Shown here: positions 37,556 through 48,565 of the stretch, in pieces | Layout: each line of letters opens with the position of its first letter | Position numbering within the stretch: position 1 is the first letter of the stretch | NCBI RefSeq assembly: GCF_008831285.2 | Contig: NC_045141.1 | Location: 23,586,742 to 23,650,741 of the forward strand | Length of the DNA stretch: 64,000 bases | Origin: Nymphaea colorata | Lineage: Eukaryota > Streptophyta > Magnoliopsida > Nymphaeales > Nymphaeaceae | Reading direction: 5' to 3' | Position numbers and translations under genes: made by a program | Notes under the pieces: generated by a model | Seen by the model: the letters and a program-made list of their open reading frames with translations, nothing else | Told to the model about the DNA's origin: nothing | Database searches by the model: none

Positions 37556-37595
37556 GGATTTATAAAAGATGTTTACGTGACATTCCAACATAAAT

Positions 37596-37727
37596 CCAAA
37601 AGAGTATGGCTGTTCTTCCAGAGAGTGACATTAGACAGCTGTGGTTGGAAGTTCAACATCACATGGCCTCACAGCCATTCTCTGCGCCAAAATCGCACCA
37701 AATGCTCAATCCCCATCCCTATATAAA
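37596..37727 (+). promoter_or_regulatory. Promoter of proline-rich gene 1: conserved modules and TATA box
   Basis: Module A ccaaaagagtatggctgttc (37596–37615), module B atcacatggcctcacag (37658–37674) and TATATAAA (37720–37727). The same modules in the same order precede the paralogue at 43122. Spacing is 62/62 bp here and 61/52 bp there. The TATA box is about 118 bp upstream of the ATG. Confidence 0.75.
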
Positions 37728-37844
37728 CACCCCACTACGGCTCACCTCTACTCACCACCTCTCAAGGGCAAGCAAAAACATCCCATCTTCTCTTTCTCTT
37801 GTCTCTGTGGGAGTGGTGCTCTGCTTGGAGAGGAGATATCAGTA

Positions 37845-38246
37845 ATGGCAACCAAGGTGATCCCTTCCCTGTTGGTGGCGATGGTCCTCATCCAGTGCGC
37901 CGTTGCTTGTCCTTCCTGCAGCACTCCGTCCACGCCCAAGCCACCCGCCCCTAAACCTTATCACAGTCCACCATCCAGCTCCGGCCACTGCCCCGTCGAC
38001 GCCTTGAAGCTGGGCGTCTGTGCCGACCTGCTCCATGGCCTTCTCCACCTGGTGATCGGCCACCCTCCCAGCGGCTCTAACTGCTGCCCTCTGGTCAAGG
38101 GCTTGGTCGATCTCGACGCTGCTGCTTGTCTCTGCACCGTCGTCAAGGCTGATGTCTTGGGCATCAAGGTCGACCTCGACGTCAAGCTCACCCTGCTCGC
38201 CAACACCTGTGGCTGCAAGATCCCCAAGGGCTACAAGTGTGCTTAG
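37845..38246 (+). CDS. DC2.15-like hybrid proline-rich protein with 8-cysteine motif (copy 1)
   Basis: Intronless, 133 aa. The ATG at 37845 opens a signal peptide (MATKVIPSLLVAMVLIQCAVA, cleavage about residue 21); the longer open frame upstream is leader sequence. Then comes a short proline-rich linker (about 25–47, TPKPPAPKPYHSPPSSS) and a hydrophobic-seed/8CM domain (49–133). Cysteines 49, 59, 80–81, 95, 97, 122 and 132 fit C…C…CC…CxC…C…C, with an extra Cys124. Family members are secreted to the cell wall or plasma-membrane surface and are lipid-transfer-protein-like in fold (family knowledge); roles range from wall structure to stress signalling. High GC at third codon positions contrasts with the AT-rich surroundings. 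A paralogue lies 4.9 kb downstream in the same orientation. Confidence 0.95.
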   Translation: MATKVIPSLLVAMVLIQCAVACPSCSTPSTPKPPAPKPYHSPPSSSGHCPVDALKLGVCADLLHGLLHLVIGHPPSGSNCCPLVKGLVDLDAAACLCTVVKADVLGIKVDLDVKLTLLANTCGCKIPKGYKCA

Positions 38247-38740
38247 AGAATTACGTCCCGCTAGCTCCTCTTCCCTTAGATCATTTGCAGCTTGATGCAT
38301 GCTTTCTCTCTAGTTATTAAAAGTGGCTGAAGACTCATGCCCTTGTGGTCGGTGACTCAAAATAAGTAGCTATGTGGTTTATTATGCACGTTGTTCTGTT
38401 TTAAGGTTATGATTGTAAGTGGTCTTTGTTTCTTTTTTTCTTTTCTTTTCTTTGTACGAAAGAAAGTTTGTCATTTGTATGGGTTTAATATTCTGAAAGA
38501 ACGATTTGCAGTTGCAAAATGTTGATTGTTTCCATATATACGTGTGTTTGTGTCCAGTATTTGAGAGAACGATTTGTAGTTACAAAATGTCTATTGTTGT
38601 GTGTGCACGGGGATTCAAATCCACTTGTTGAATGGTTAAAACTTAAAAATCTACTGTTTAAAGCATCACGAACCGTTGTTAAAAGTATCATAAACAATTA
38701 TTATTATATTATAAATCATCACTAATACTTTCATAACTAC

Positions 38741-38774
<34 letters not shown>

Positions 38775-40310
38775 GTTAGGTAACTGCAGAGACAGGAATA
38801 AATGGAGAAGTGCAGGATCTCATGGTGATTATTGTGCAGGTTAGTCTACGACCCTTCTTTGCTCTACATACGCGAAAGTAAAGCACCTGGTATAATCAAT
38901 AATATTTATAAATTCCTCATCTTTCAAAGGAGAACCTTTTAGGGCGCAACCTTCAGCAATAATTTCGAAAAGAAGGCCCCACGTTTTCAGCTTTTGCTAA
39001 AGCAATAATAGTGAGTAGAGGGAAGAAGACATGATATGGACTGACCGGTCTGGTCCATTTCATCTTTTCATGTGAAACCAAGTCTGGAGAGACTGTCCAC
39101 ATGTGAAAGGCGCTGTAAATTATGCAATTCTTTTCTTCTTTCTAAAGAGAAATTGATCTGTGACATGAAACTTTTTTCTCCTTTGCTCCTGATCTCTTTT
39201 TTCTTTGCAAGGAACTTTTTACTTAATTTTTGTATGAGAACAGTTTGATCAAAAATCAGTCTGAATTGGTTAAACAAAATCGTATGAATCGGTTCTCTTC
39301 ATGATCACCATGGGGAATCGGGGGCTTCTGGGTCCATGGCAGCATGGTTTCTCTAGTGGAGATGGCAAATTTTAAATGGATCATCAATAATATCTTAGAT
39401 CTCTTGTTCCATATGTTGAAGATTATGAATATGGTTAATAACAGATTGAATCAGGGATGTCGAAGCCGTAAGCTCATGATCGAGTCTAGTAGATCCAAAA
39501 AATACCACAACGCCAGTTAACAAACCGGGCCCATTTACACATTAATTTACGGTACCAATCGAAGCCATAAGCTAAATGGATCAACCGACCAGCTAATTTG
39601 GTGGTGGTTCTCAAGAAGAACATAATTTCCGTTCACTAGATTTTCTTTGTCCCTTGCCAGCAGCGAGATGGTGGTAGCTTTATGATGAAGACAAAGTGTT
39701 GGGCTGTCTGGCATTAAAATGCATTTTGAAAAATAGGCTTCTGGAAAATGATGAAAGAAAACAAGAAAATAAAGTTTCATCGAGAAGTTGGATTGGGACA
39801 TTGGCTGAAAAAATTCTCCGATATCAGAATGGTTCCAAAAGGGTGGTCATAAATAGCAAAAACTATACAGGGATAAGCCAACTACTGATACCGATGTATG
39901 CTTCACGTATTCAGAGGCATCTCCTGATTGGGAAGAACACATCGCATCCTGGATCCAGAGAAAAACCTTCATCTAGTTAATAAGATCTCGTGAAGTCCAA
40001 TTCCTGACTTACAAGTACACTAGGCTTCGACCTTGTGTAGAGAGATGAAGGTGGCGCTTCAAAAGTATGATGTCCGTGCAATTTCAGGATGCTCACAAGA
40101 CACAGTAATTGGATGGGTAGCTAGTTTTCAGAGGCAAAGTAAAATATTCACAGTCAGTGACGTTGAGACCATGCAGAATTGTCTAAATCTGATGAAACTT
40201 TCAATGACATTGAGATTGCGTCGAAGAGTGTACTTTGTATATACTTTCTTAGCAAATTGCTTAATTGATTTGCTATTAAAATAGTGACACCAATTCTGTC
40301 TTTTATATAG

Positions 40311-40341
<31 letters not shown>

Positions 40342-42887
40342 ATTATGTTAAAAAATTTTGTGAGTTTGTTAATGTGTTAGGTTTGGTGGACGCCAAATGA
40401 ATGACAGAATTGGAGTTGGCATCTCTTTGGCAATCAATGAATAGCCACGTTACAAGCACTATCTTGGTCCGAAGCTTGGCAGTAAGCGTGATCATCCCAA
40501 TTAAACAAAGGATGTTGTCGACAAAAATTGTCGCAATCTCAACTTCTTCCATCACAAGTCTTTTCCCTACTCCAACTTGAATTTCTATAGGAGCTATCAA
40601 AAAAGAGGCCAAATGAAGATAGCCTTTACGCTGATCAAGAAGCTATTTGTCAAACTCTATAACCTATGAAACTGAAGTACAGATCTATCTTGGATCTTTA
40701 AAGCCATTTGAATCCTCTTTCCCAAAGGGTAATAAGCAATATTTTACCTTTAAAAACTTAAGGACTTTTTCCCTCTTAATATCGTGTTGCTAGATTTTCT
40801 CAAACAGCCAATACTTTACCGCACACATTATGCCTGCGCTCATGCTTTCTTGTTGGTGCATCAATGGATTTACGGACACAAGGTGGGAAAAAAAAAAACG
40901 CAGTCTCTTTCTTGGGCTACAACAGCAAAAAATGCCTCCATAGACATTCTTTTTCTCAAGAGGACGACTGGTTGTGAAGGATTTGAGATCTGCGCCATCA
41001 TCATAGGATGGATAGCAATAGATCCTTCACAGAATCACAAGCATTATAAAATCCTTGAAATTATTTACAGGTTTTTACATCGCCTTTAATTGTACCCTCA
41101 ATTTACTTTTGACAGTTCTAGATGATATTTTGGGCCTATATCACTCGCGGACAAATTGTGGGGTACAGAGAGATGATGCACATCACAATCAGATACAGGA
41201 AGTTTGGTGAACTTGCAAGGATGAAGATGATGCACATGGGCAATGTCTTACTTATCATGAATTGCTTAGGGATATCTACAGGCTTACATTTGTCATATTC
41301 ATTCAACCAAGATATGAAGAGCATCGACAGACCGCATCCAACAACAGAGATGTCGGCAGTAGACTCACCGGTCTGAACATGAGAAGCTTTGTTTGGCCCT
41401 ATACGGTATAAGGTACAAGTATTGAAGCCCTTGTTCCCACAAAGCCGACTATTTGTTTCGGATATTAATTGAACACCACAAACCAAGAAGAATGAAATAT
41501 TACATTCCTGAATAAATGGTGGTTGTTGAAAGCTAGACTCTAGAAGATCTGTCAGTTGTCACACATTGAATCCGTCTCTCCTTGACCCGTTTTTGAGCTT
41601 TTCACCTGACCAAAGGAAAGCTGGGGTGAGGCAGAGATGCAGATCATTGGCAATACAGGGACAACTGGAGTATTATTGAACTTTTGACCTTCTTCAACTT
41701 AAAAAGTTATTAGGTACTTCAGACCTGTAGCCAGGTGGGTGTATTTCCTTTGGATTTACATCACTCTTTCATTTCAAGTTCGATTTTAATGAAGGTAAAA
41801 AAGATTAGTTGCTTTTATGATATAAGGAGATCCAAAAATCTATAGGCAAAGCTGGGGCTCTGCCTTAATCCTAGTTAAGGCTTAACCTTGGCTTGGTATT
41901 GGACTATGGTTAAGTTTCATGGGGTGCCAATATAGTTGCAAAATATTTTCGAATAAAGAAGAAAAATGTTATGATGCATTTGTTTATATCTCCCGCGGAT
42001 CCGTTCTGATTAATTTCAAGGTAATCTTGAGATTTTGTCATGGTCAAACCTTCCCCCTCTCTGAGTTTAGATCCGGATCTTTAGACAATGTGAAATAGTA
42101 AGATACAATCTTAACAAAATTTGGATCCTTAGTTTGTCAAGCTATGGATGGTGGTGGCACTGGTGGGGATTTCTTGTCATGACAGGCAAAATTATGGCAC
42201 AATATCAGGTCCATGAATTTGAGATCCTTGACTTTCTATCGCGTTATACCATTATAGAACTACGCCAGATTTCCTTTCCACAGACAAAAATAAAGAACAG
42301 AAAAAAACCAAAGAAATTATTGTGGAGCTAAGTGCATGCATGTGCAATATATAGTGGAAGACCGTAAGGAACTACATAAGTACAACACTCATTATTGTCA
42401 GAATGGCTGGCTGAGCACCACAAATTATGTGCTTACTTACTCCGCTTATAACAAATAATCTGCAAGTAGCCAAAAAACCAGGTTGGTACTTCCTTTCTTC
42501 TTTGATAATAAACAAAAATGGATGGGTACAACCCACTAAGTTCATTGATGTAAAACCATGCTCTTGACTATTAGAAGAACATTCTCCTGCAAAGGGTGCA
42601 CGCATTCCATAGGTTTAGTTCCAATTAGTAACCAATATAGTACTGTCAAATTCATAAGCAACCTATGAAAATCGATGGAGCTAGCTTCCTGGTTGGTAAA
42701 GTCCAAACTTATAAGCAGATAAATCTACAGGACAAGGAATTACATATATAAACATGCTGAGGATGTCAGATTTACATTTGGAGAGATCGAATTGCAGGCT
42801 ATATGACTATCATAAATATGTATATGTATGCATATAGACAAGTTGATAAAAGAAAAGTAATAATATGACAGGGCAACGAACATACTT
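38247..42887. other. Spacer between the two proline-rich genes
   Basis: Contains the 3' UTR of copy 1, (AT)n runs at 38744–38770 and 40310–40338, and several ORFs of 60–116 codons on both strands (for example 39696–39980, 40784–41089 and 41136–41486 minus) that look like eroded mobile-element coding sequence but cannot be assigned. No duplicate of either flanking gene is visible between them. Confidence 0.4.
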
Positions 42888-43008
42888 CCAAAAGAGCATG
42901 GTTGGTTCCCCACTAATTAAAGATGCCAGCGATGGTCGAAACCTCGATATCACATGGCGACGCAGTTATTCTATACTGTAAAGTTGAGCACTGCCGTGCC
43001 TATATAAA
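42888..43008 (+). promoter_or_regulatory. Promoter of proline-rich gene 2: conserved modules and TATA box
   Basis: Module A ccaaaagagcatggttggtt (42888–42907), module B atcacatggcgacgcag (42949–42965) and TATATAAAG (43001–43009). The sequence between modules is largely diverged, so the modules stand out as retained elements. Confidence 0.75.
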
Positions 43009-43121
43009 GGCCGATGCAGCAAGCGCCCAGACTCACCAAACCACAAGAGCGAGTAAGTATCTAACGCTGGTCTCTCACAGCTCAGGCTCTCTCTTTACCT
43101 CCCCACCTTTGCAATCTAGAC

Positions 43122-43499
43122 ATGGCATCTAAGGCGATCCCTTGCTTCTTGGTGGCAATGTTGCTCATCCAGTGTGCCACTGCCTGCTCTTCCTGTCAGC
43201 CACCAAAGACCCCAGTCCCCCACAAGCCATCGTCTGGGTACTGCCCAGTTGATGCCCTGAAGCTTGGCGTGTGCGTCGACCTGCTCCATGGGCTGCTGCA
43301 CCTGGTGCTCGGCCAGCCTCCCAGTGGGTCTAAGTGCTGCCCTCTGGTCAAGGGCTTGGCCGATCTCGAGGCGGCTGCTTGCCTCTGCACCGCAGTCAAG
43401 GCAGACGCCTTGGGCATCAAGGTCGACCTCGACGTCAAACTGACCTTGCTCGCCAACGCTTGCGGCTGCAAAATCCCCAAGGACTACAAGTGCTACTAG
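43122..43499 (+). CDS. DC2.15-like hybrid proline-rich protein with 8-cysteine motif (copy 2)
   Basis: Intronless, 125 aa, starting MASKAIPCFLVAMLLIQCATA (signal peptide, cleavage about residue 21), a shorter linker (PPKTPVPHKPSS) and an 8CM domain of 85 residues. Cysteines 41, 51, 72–73, 87, 89, 114 and 124 match copy 1, including the extra Cys (116). By eye 74 of the 85 domain residues are identical to copy 1, mostly conservative changes otherwise. The linker is the most diverged part, having lost about eight residues. Likely a secreted cell-wall protein with overlapping expression, given the shared promoter modules (inference). Confidence 0.95.
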   Translation: MASKAIPCFLVAMLLIQCATACSSCQPPKTPVPHKPSSGYCPVDALKLGVCVDLLHGLLHLVLGQPPSGSKCCPLVKGLADLEAAACLCTAVKADALGIKVDLDVKLTLLANACGCKIPKDYKCY

Positions 43500-43703
43500 A
43501 TTCGACAGGGTTGTTTGATCCAAAATAAGTGCTTGCTCATGACTTTAGGCTGTTGCCAGTTTACTGCATGGGTGTTTTTTTCTTTTGTTTTCTTTTTGGT
43601 GACTTATTCTGCTATTTGTGGGTTTGTATAACTCTCAAAATTCGTTGATCAATCTATTGATGTTGGAATTCATCATGCATTCCAAAATATAAGTGTTTTG
43701 GAG

Positions 43704-43724
43704 TATATATATATATATATATAT
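43704..43724 (+). repeat. (TA)n microsatellite in the 3' flank of copy 2
   Basis: About ten TA units, about 205 bp after the stop codon. Confidence 0.9.
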
Positions 43725-44261
43725 TGTAACGTTACACGATACAACAGAGTGCCTATTCACATGACCATCGCCTGTTAGATTTGTTTGATTCCGCAACTGA
43801 CCGTTAAATAATTCTGCATTTACTGTTTTATATTATAATCTTGTTCATTTTGTGAACATCTTCAACTCGTCTTGCTAGTTTTCATGCATGGTGAAATCAA
43901 CCCTGCATCTTGAACCTTGTACAACCATTCTCTACATGGTCGTATTTCGTTGATGTTGATCGGTTGAAGTTTCAGTTTTTGAGGCCTGAACAATGTCGAT
44001 GAATTTGTTAGAAACAACCATGGTGAGTTTCGGTTTCCGAATTTTGATCTATGGACTATACCTTTTATGATTAAGTCATTGAAAAAATAATTTTCATGTA
44101 TATAAAAATATGTAAAATAAGAAATAATCATGATTTAACCTAAAGTTTGTTTGTATAAATGTCATCTTGGTGACAACCACATACAATTTTTTTTAACTGG
44201 GGAAACCACCGAGATATGGTCGCTCATGATGCACAGACATCTGGGCCCAATCATGGTCTGC

Positions 44262-44640
44262 TAGGGATGTCAATATATCCAACTTGAATCAAATATTTTA
44301 CCGAATTGATCTGAAAAAATCGGATATGAAAAAAAAATTAATATCTGATTAAGAAATAAGATCAGATTCAGATTTAAAAAATGACATCTGATCGGATTCA
44401 GATTCATTTTTAAACAAATATCCTATATCTAATGCTATTAAATTTTGAAAGTTGGCAAAATCCGATTCAAAATTCGGATTCCGATATAAATATAAAAATC
44501 AAATTAGGATTGTAAAATCAGATTTTGGATTTGGATATGACTTTTCTTTATTCGCATTCGAATCTAAATATGTGAATATCCAAAAAAATGGATATGATTA
44601 AGGATATATCTGATCTGAATCCAATCCGTCAACATCCCTA
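44262..44640. mobile_element. hAT-like MITE with TAGGGATGT ends
   Basis: The left end (tagggatgtcaatatatcc) and the reverse complement of the right end (tagggatgttgacggattgg) share the TAGGGATGT terminus. The 379-bp interior is a series of ggatatg/gattcagatt words in both orientations. Flanking 8-mers do not match well, so the insertion is old. Non-coding. Confidence 0.65.
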
Positions 44641-46140
44641 TAGCACCCGCCCCTTTGGTTTTGGCATGCGCAGACTTGGGGCTCACAAACTTTGTTTGGT
44701 GTAACCCAACAAGGTAAGAGTTGTTGGTTCATCAATCTCCTAAAAGTAATCTTTTGATCATTTTTGTCACTATGAGAGCATGTGAGGTTAGTTATATACA
44801 CCATACTGGTATGGTGCATAAAAGGAAATAGAAAAAAAGTGAAAAGATAAAAAAGAACATTTATTTTTAAATAATTACCAAAATGTCTTTTTTTCTTTCG
44901 GCGTATAGGAATGGCATGATCAGGAAACACCTTGAAATAAAAAATCTCTATAAATTTTATAATGGCGCAAAAACAATATCGCTTATTATTCAGTAGAAAA
45001 ATAGAAAAGTTCAAAAATGGACAATGGAAAAAGAACACAAAAGGAGAAATATTTTATTTTTCTAATGTACAATGGAAAAACAACAATATTAAGAAGCCAT
45101 AAACTCAACACTATGATATAGTGTCCTATGAATTTTGCCCCCAACAATTAAGGCATGCTTATTGTACAGTTTGTTAATGTTTCCAATTGCCAAATGACCC
45201 CAAAATGATCAGATACACTACAATTTATGATCCTCATAATTTTGAAACTGTGCATTTAAGATCAGACCTCTCTCTTCTCTTCAATCTCATATCAAACTTT
45301 TTTGTTAATGCAAGAAGTGAAATGAAGATCTTAAGTCTAGTATATGATCTTTAGTACGTGTAACTATAGGGTGCATTTCTTTTACCACGTCTCCATGGAT
45401 TTAAAATCGGATGTCATCAAACACCTCTTAAAAGCAACTTAAGAGTGGATATTTCTCATTTCATAATACTAAAATCCGCATAACAGATGCCTTCTTCTAC
45501 ATCACAGTTTCATGCTTTGGACCTTTCGAGTTGAGATCGGTTTGGGGAAGATTCATTATTTGGGAAATGCATCCACGCATACAAGCCACACCATAAAGAA
45601 GGATATATACGTCAGAATATGCTTCCCAATTTCCTCAAAAATGTGGAAATATTATGAGATTTATTCTTGCCAAGAATTTTCATAAAATAACAATACAAAA
45701 TATTTTTTTTATTCACAATTTGCAACTAAAAGCAATAACCTTGTGGTTTTAATGCTTAATGAAATATAAAAATAAAATTAATTAACATGCATGCATGCAT
45801 GTACAGCGAATATTAACAATTTTTAATGGGTTAATGACAATTTTCCAATAATAATTTTTTATACTTTTGACAGGCTCCAACAATATATAACTCTGTAAAG
45901 AGTACCTTAAGCTCTCATTTGTCTATTACTAAATATATTAAACCCATATAAAATTTATAAAATCGGTGATTAAGTGAATTTCTAATTCAACTAAAAGTAT
46001 ACATATTAATTTATAAACCATTACAGAAGTGTAATGACATATATAAGACAATGTATATACACACACACACACACGCATTTTCTTTAACATATTTGTCGTC
46101 GATTGATGCATGGTCATGTATGCAATTAAACGCCCAGAGT
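44641..46140. other. AT-rich spacer
   Basis: No supported gene. The 146-codon minus-strand frame (44598–45038) overlaps the MITE end and is Phe-rich and family-less. A (CATG)n run occurs near 45787–45802 and (AC)n near 46060–46074. Confidence 0.35.
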
Positions 46141-46145
46141 TACTG

Positions 46146-47120
46146 CTTCTATAAGTCCTGCCTTTGAATGTATTAGGTGGTTCAAAGTGTTTGAATGACA
46201 GTTGAATGGCACCAGGGCAGCCTGACCCATGTAGTCCAGCGGCCATAATGGAACAGTAACGCTTTTGTGAAAGCTTCTTTAGACGTGTAGTAGTTACTCT
46301 AAGCGGGCATTTGGTAACAAATTTGTAAGCAATATCCATAAATACGCCTTTTATTCGGACCACATTGACGGAATACTGCATTCCAAAGAACGTAGTATTC
46401 CTCTTACCAAATGCCCTCTAAGAGGGCGTTTGGGAAACGTAACACACAGTTCAAAGAACATCCTGTTCTTGGAAACAGGTGATGCTCGCCATATGCCAGA
46501 CATAAACTCGGCGAGGGTTGGCAGGTGAGTCGTTGATCTCTTAAAAACCTTCAGAGATTAACCTTTGCAAATCTTTGTTCATGAATCCCTCCAACACCCA
46601 CACCTGCACACACCATTTCACATGTATAATATGATCTGCATCATTTATTTTTTCTTTTTAATTAGCTTGCATTTGCTCTCTTCTTTAGCATAATTTGCAC
46701 CAACTGTTGCGGGGGATGACGTTGCTCAAGTGCAGCTTGTTTTAAGATTAAGATAAGATTTCTGCTGGTTCAAGATGTAAAATATCAAAGTATAATCCTT
46801 AACTTGCTTCTACCTTGAGCATGTAATCAATTGCTTGCCGATACAATAGAGTTGCTGCCATGTGATGGGAGTAATGAGAAATGGCAGCAAATTAATCTGT
46901 GCACCTCATGTTCATGGCGCTCCGTGAAATCGAAAAGTCGCTTTTTTATTTGCAGTTCTGCAACAAAGCACACGAGTTGCACTTGAATCACAGCAGCTAC
47001 GGCACGTATAATGGTCCTCTGCGAAGCTATTTGACGTTGTCGCCTAAAATCAAAGCATGTGGAATGCACTGAAGATTTGAATGCCCCATAAACTGAAAAT
47101 GCAATCACAGTTACTGCATC
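46146..47120. repeat. Segmental duplication, block A
   Basis: Blocks A and B share, in the same order: tgtattaggtggttcaaa (46170; 47285), gaatggcacc…gcagc, gtccag/gtccaa…cgaccat, gaaagctt..ttaga.gtgtagta, cacaccatttcacatgtat (46608; 47476), cttgcatttgctc, tataatccttaact, and gcagttctgca/gctgttctgca…aaagca (46951; 48380) to aaaatgca…cacaag (47096; 48521). They are diverged direct duplicates of about 1–1.3 kb. Minus-strand frames in both blocks encode related but broken peptides. Block A carries a MITE that block B lacks. Confidence 0.8.
46297..46424. mobile_element. Small MITE in block A
   Basis: Ends ctctaagcgggcatttggtaa and (reverse strand) ctcttagagggcatttggtaa are inverse copies with two mismatches. 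About 128 bp, absent at the equivalent place in block B. Target-site duplication not clear. Confidence 0.75.
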
Positions 47121-47166
47121 ACAAGTGAGAGATGACCAAAGATGCAGTAACTGTGATTGCATTTTC
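47095..47166. repeat. Perfect 26-bp hairpin at the duplication junction
   Basis: Arm 47095–47120 and arm 47141–47166 are exact reverse complements over 26 bp, separated by a 20-nt loop. The left arm and loop have a diverged counterpart in block B (about 48520–48565). The right arm does not, so it is a newer inverted copy at the A/B junction. Confidence 0.95.
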
Positions 47167-47259
47167 TTGATACCTATAAAAGTTACTCTTATATAAGTTC
47201 AAAACCATGTTGAAAGGGTTGGACATATAACCATGAATACATTGAAAGCTTAGGCATAT

Positions 47260-48565
47260 GAAATCTGTAAGTCCTATCTTTGGATGTATTAGGTGGTTCA
47301 AATGGTTGAGTGATAGTAGAATGGCACCTGAGCAGCTCCACTCACTTAGTCCAACGACCATGAATAGTAATGCTTTTTCTGAAAGCTTACTTAGATGTGT
47401 AGTATGTATGCGTCTAAGGGTTGGAGGGTAAACCTTGAAAGCCTTCACAAATTAACATTCCCAGCTCTGCACACACCGTTTTACATGTATATATGCATCA
47501 TACATTTTTCTTTTAGCTTGCATTTGCTCGGACCCTGCCCTAATGATGCATGTTTTTGCAGTAAGATGAAAATGTCTGTTAGGTCAAGTTGCAAGATATG
47601 AAAACGTGTAATCCTTAACTGGCTTACATGAATAATTTTTTTTTTCAAAGAATGGCTCAACCAATCACATTTTTCGTTCAAATTTCACATTTTCAGAGTG
47701 GAGGGGAGTTAATTTGAGTTTCTCTTTCTACTCGTTGTAGGACATCTTCTTTTCTCCTTTTACCCTGCAGGGCAAAACTTTCGGCCGAGAATAAGAAGAT
47801 GAAGATCACGTTAGAGTGATACATCGCTTTTGCTACACAGCTGTGGATTATGTCATAAAATTTGGGCTCATGTTTACGCTCATGGTCACAGGTCATAGCG
47901 TGAACAAGATTTTTCCTTCCCCAACTTGTGTGCCTTTAGTGGGACAAGAATAGAGCATCTTGATCTGCTTCCCTGTATTAAGATCTTTGCGGTTCCAAGA
48001 AGTTTCTTCAACCAATGTTTCAAAGCTGGCTGTGCTTCACTGACCCTCTGTCAATCCCGCTACCTTTACATGTAACAGACAGGTTGATACAATCTAAGAA
48101 CCAGTTCTCTCTCTATCTCTCATTCAGTTTTCAGAACACAGACAAAATAAAATGAAACCTACCTTCTCTCACAATGTTTTACAGAAAATTAGTGATGGTA
48201 AGAGCTAGGTGTGCATAAGCAGATCATACACACAACAGAAACACCCAAAACAGAATTTTCCTGACAATATTAACAAAGCCAACTGCCTTGTGCACGCATT
48301 CAATTGCCTTCACCAACAGGACTTAGTTCCAGATATGAGGTGGAAACAAGAAGATATGTACATTCGCTTTTCTCCTTGCTGTTCTGCAGCAAAGCAGGTG
48401 AGTTGCCCTTCAGATCAAAGCAGCTATGGTGCAGAAAATAGGAGCTGCGAAGCAATTTTACATCATCTCCTAAAAGCATGCGAAATGTACTGAAAATTCA
48501 ATTCCTTCCCCATGAACTCAAAATGCAGTAAGCAGTCAGTGCAGCACAAGTGTGCGATAACCAAG
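47260..48565. repeat. Segmental duplication, block B
   Basis: Direct counterpart of block A. The 94-codon plus frame at 48209–48493 and the 109-codon minus frame at 47119–47448 fall within it and show no recognised domain. Confidence 0.75.

Noticed and set aside
37839-38300. 153-codon minus-strand ORF over proline-rich gene 1, and the similar 43116–43523
   Set aside because: Shadows of GC-rich coding sequence; the plus-strand frames carry the signal peptide and the 8-cysteine motif.
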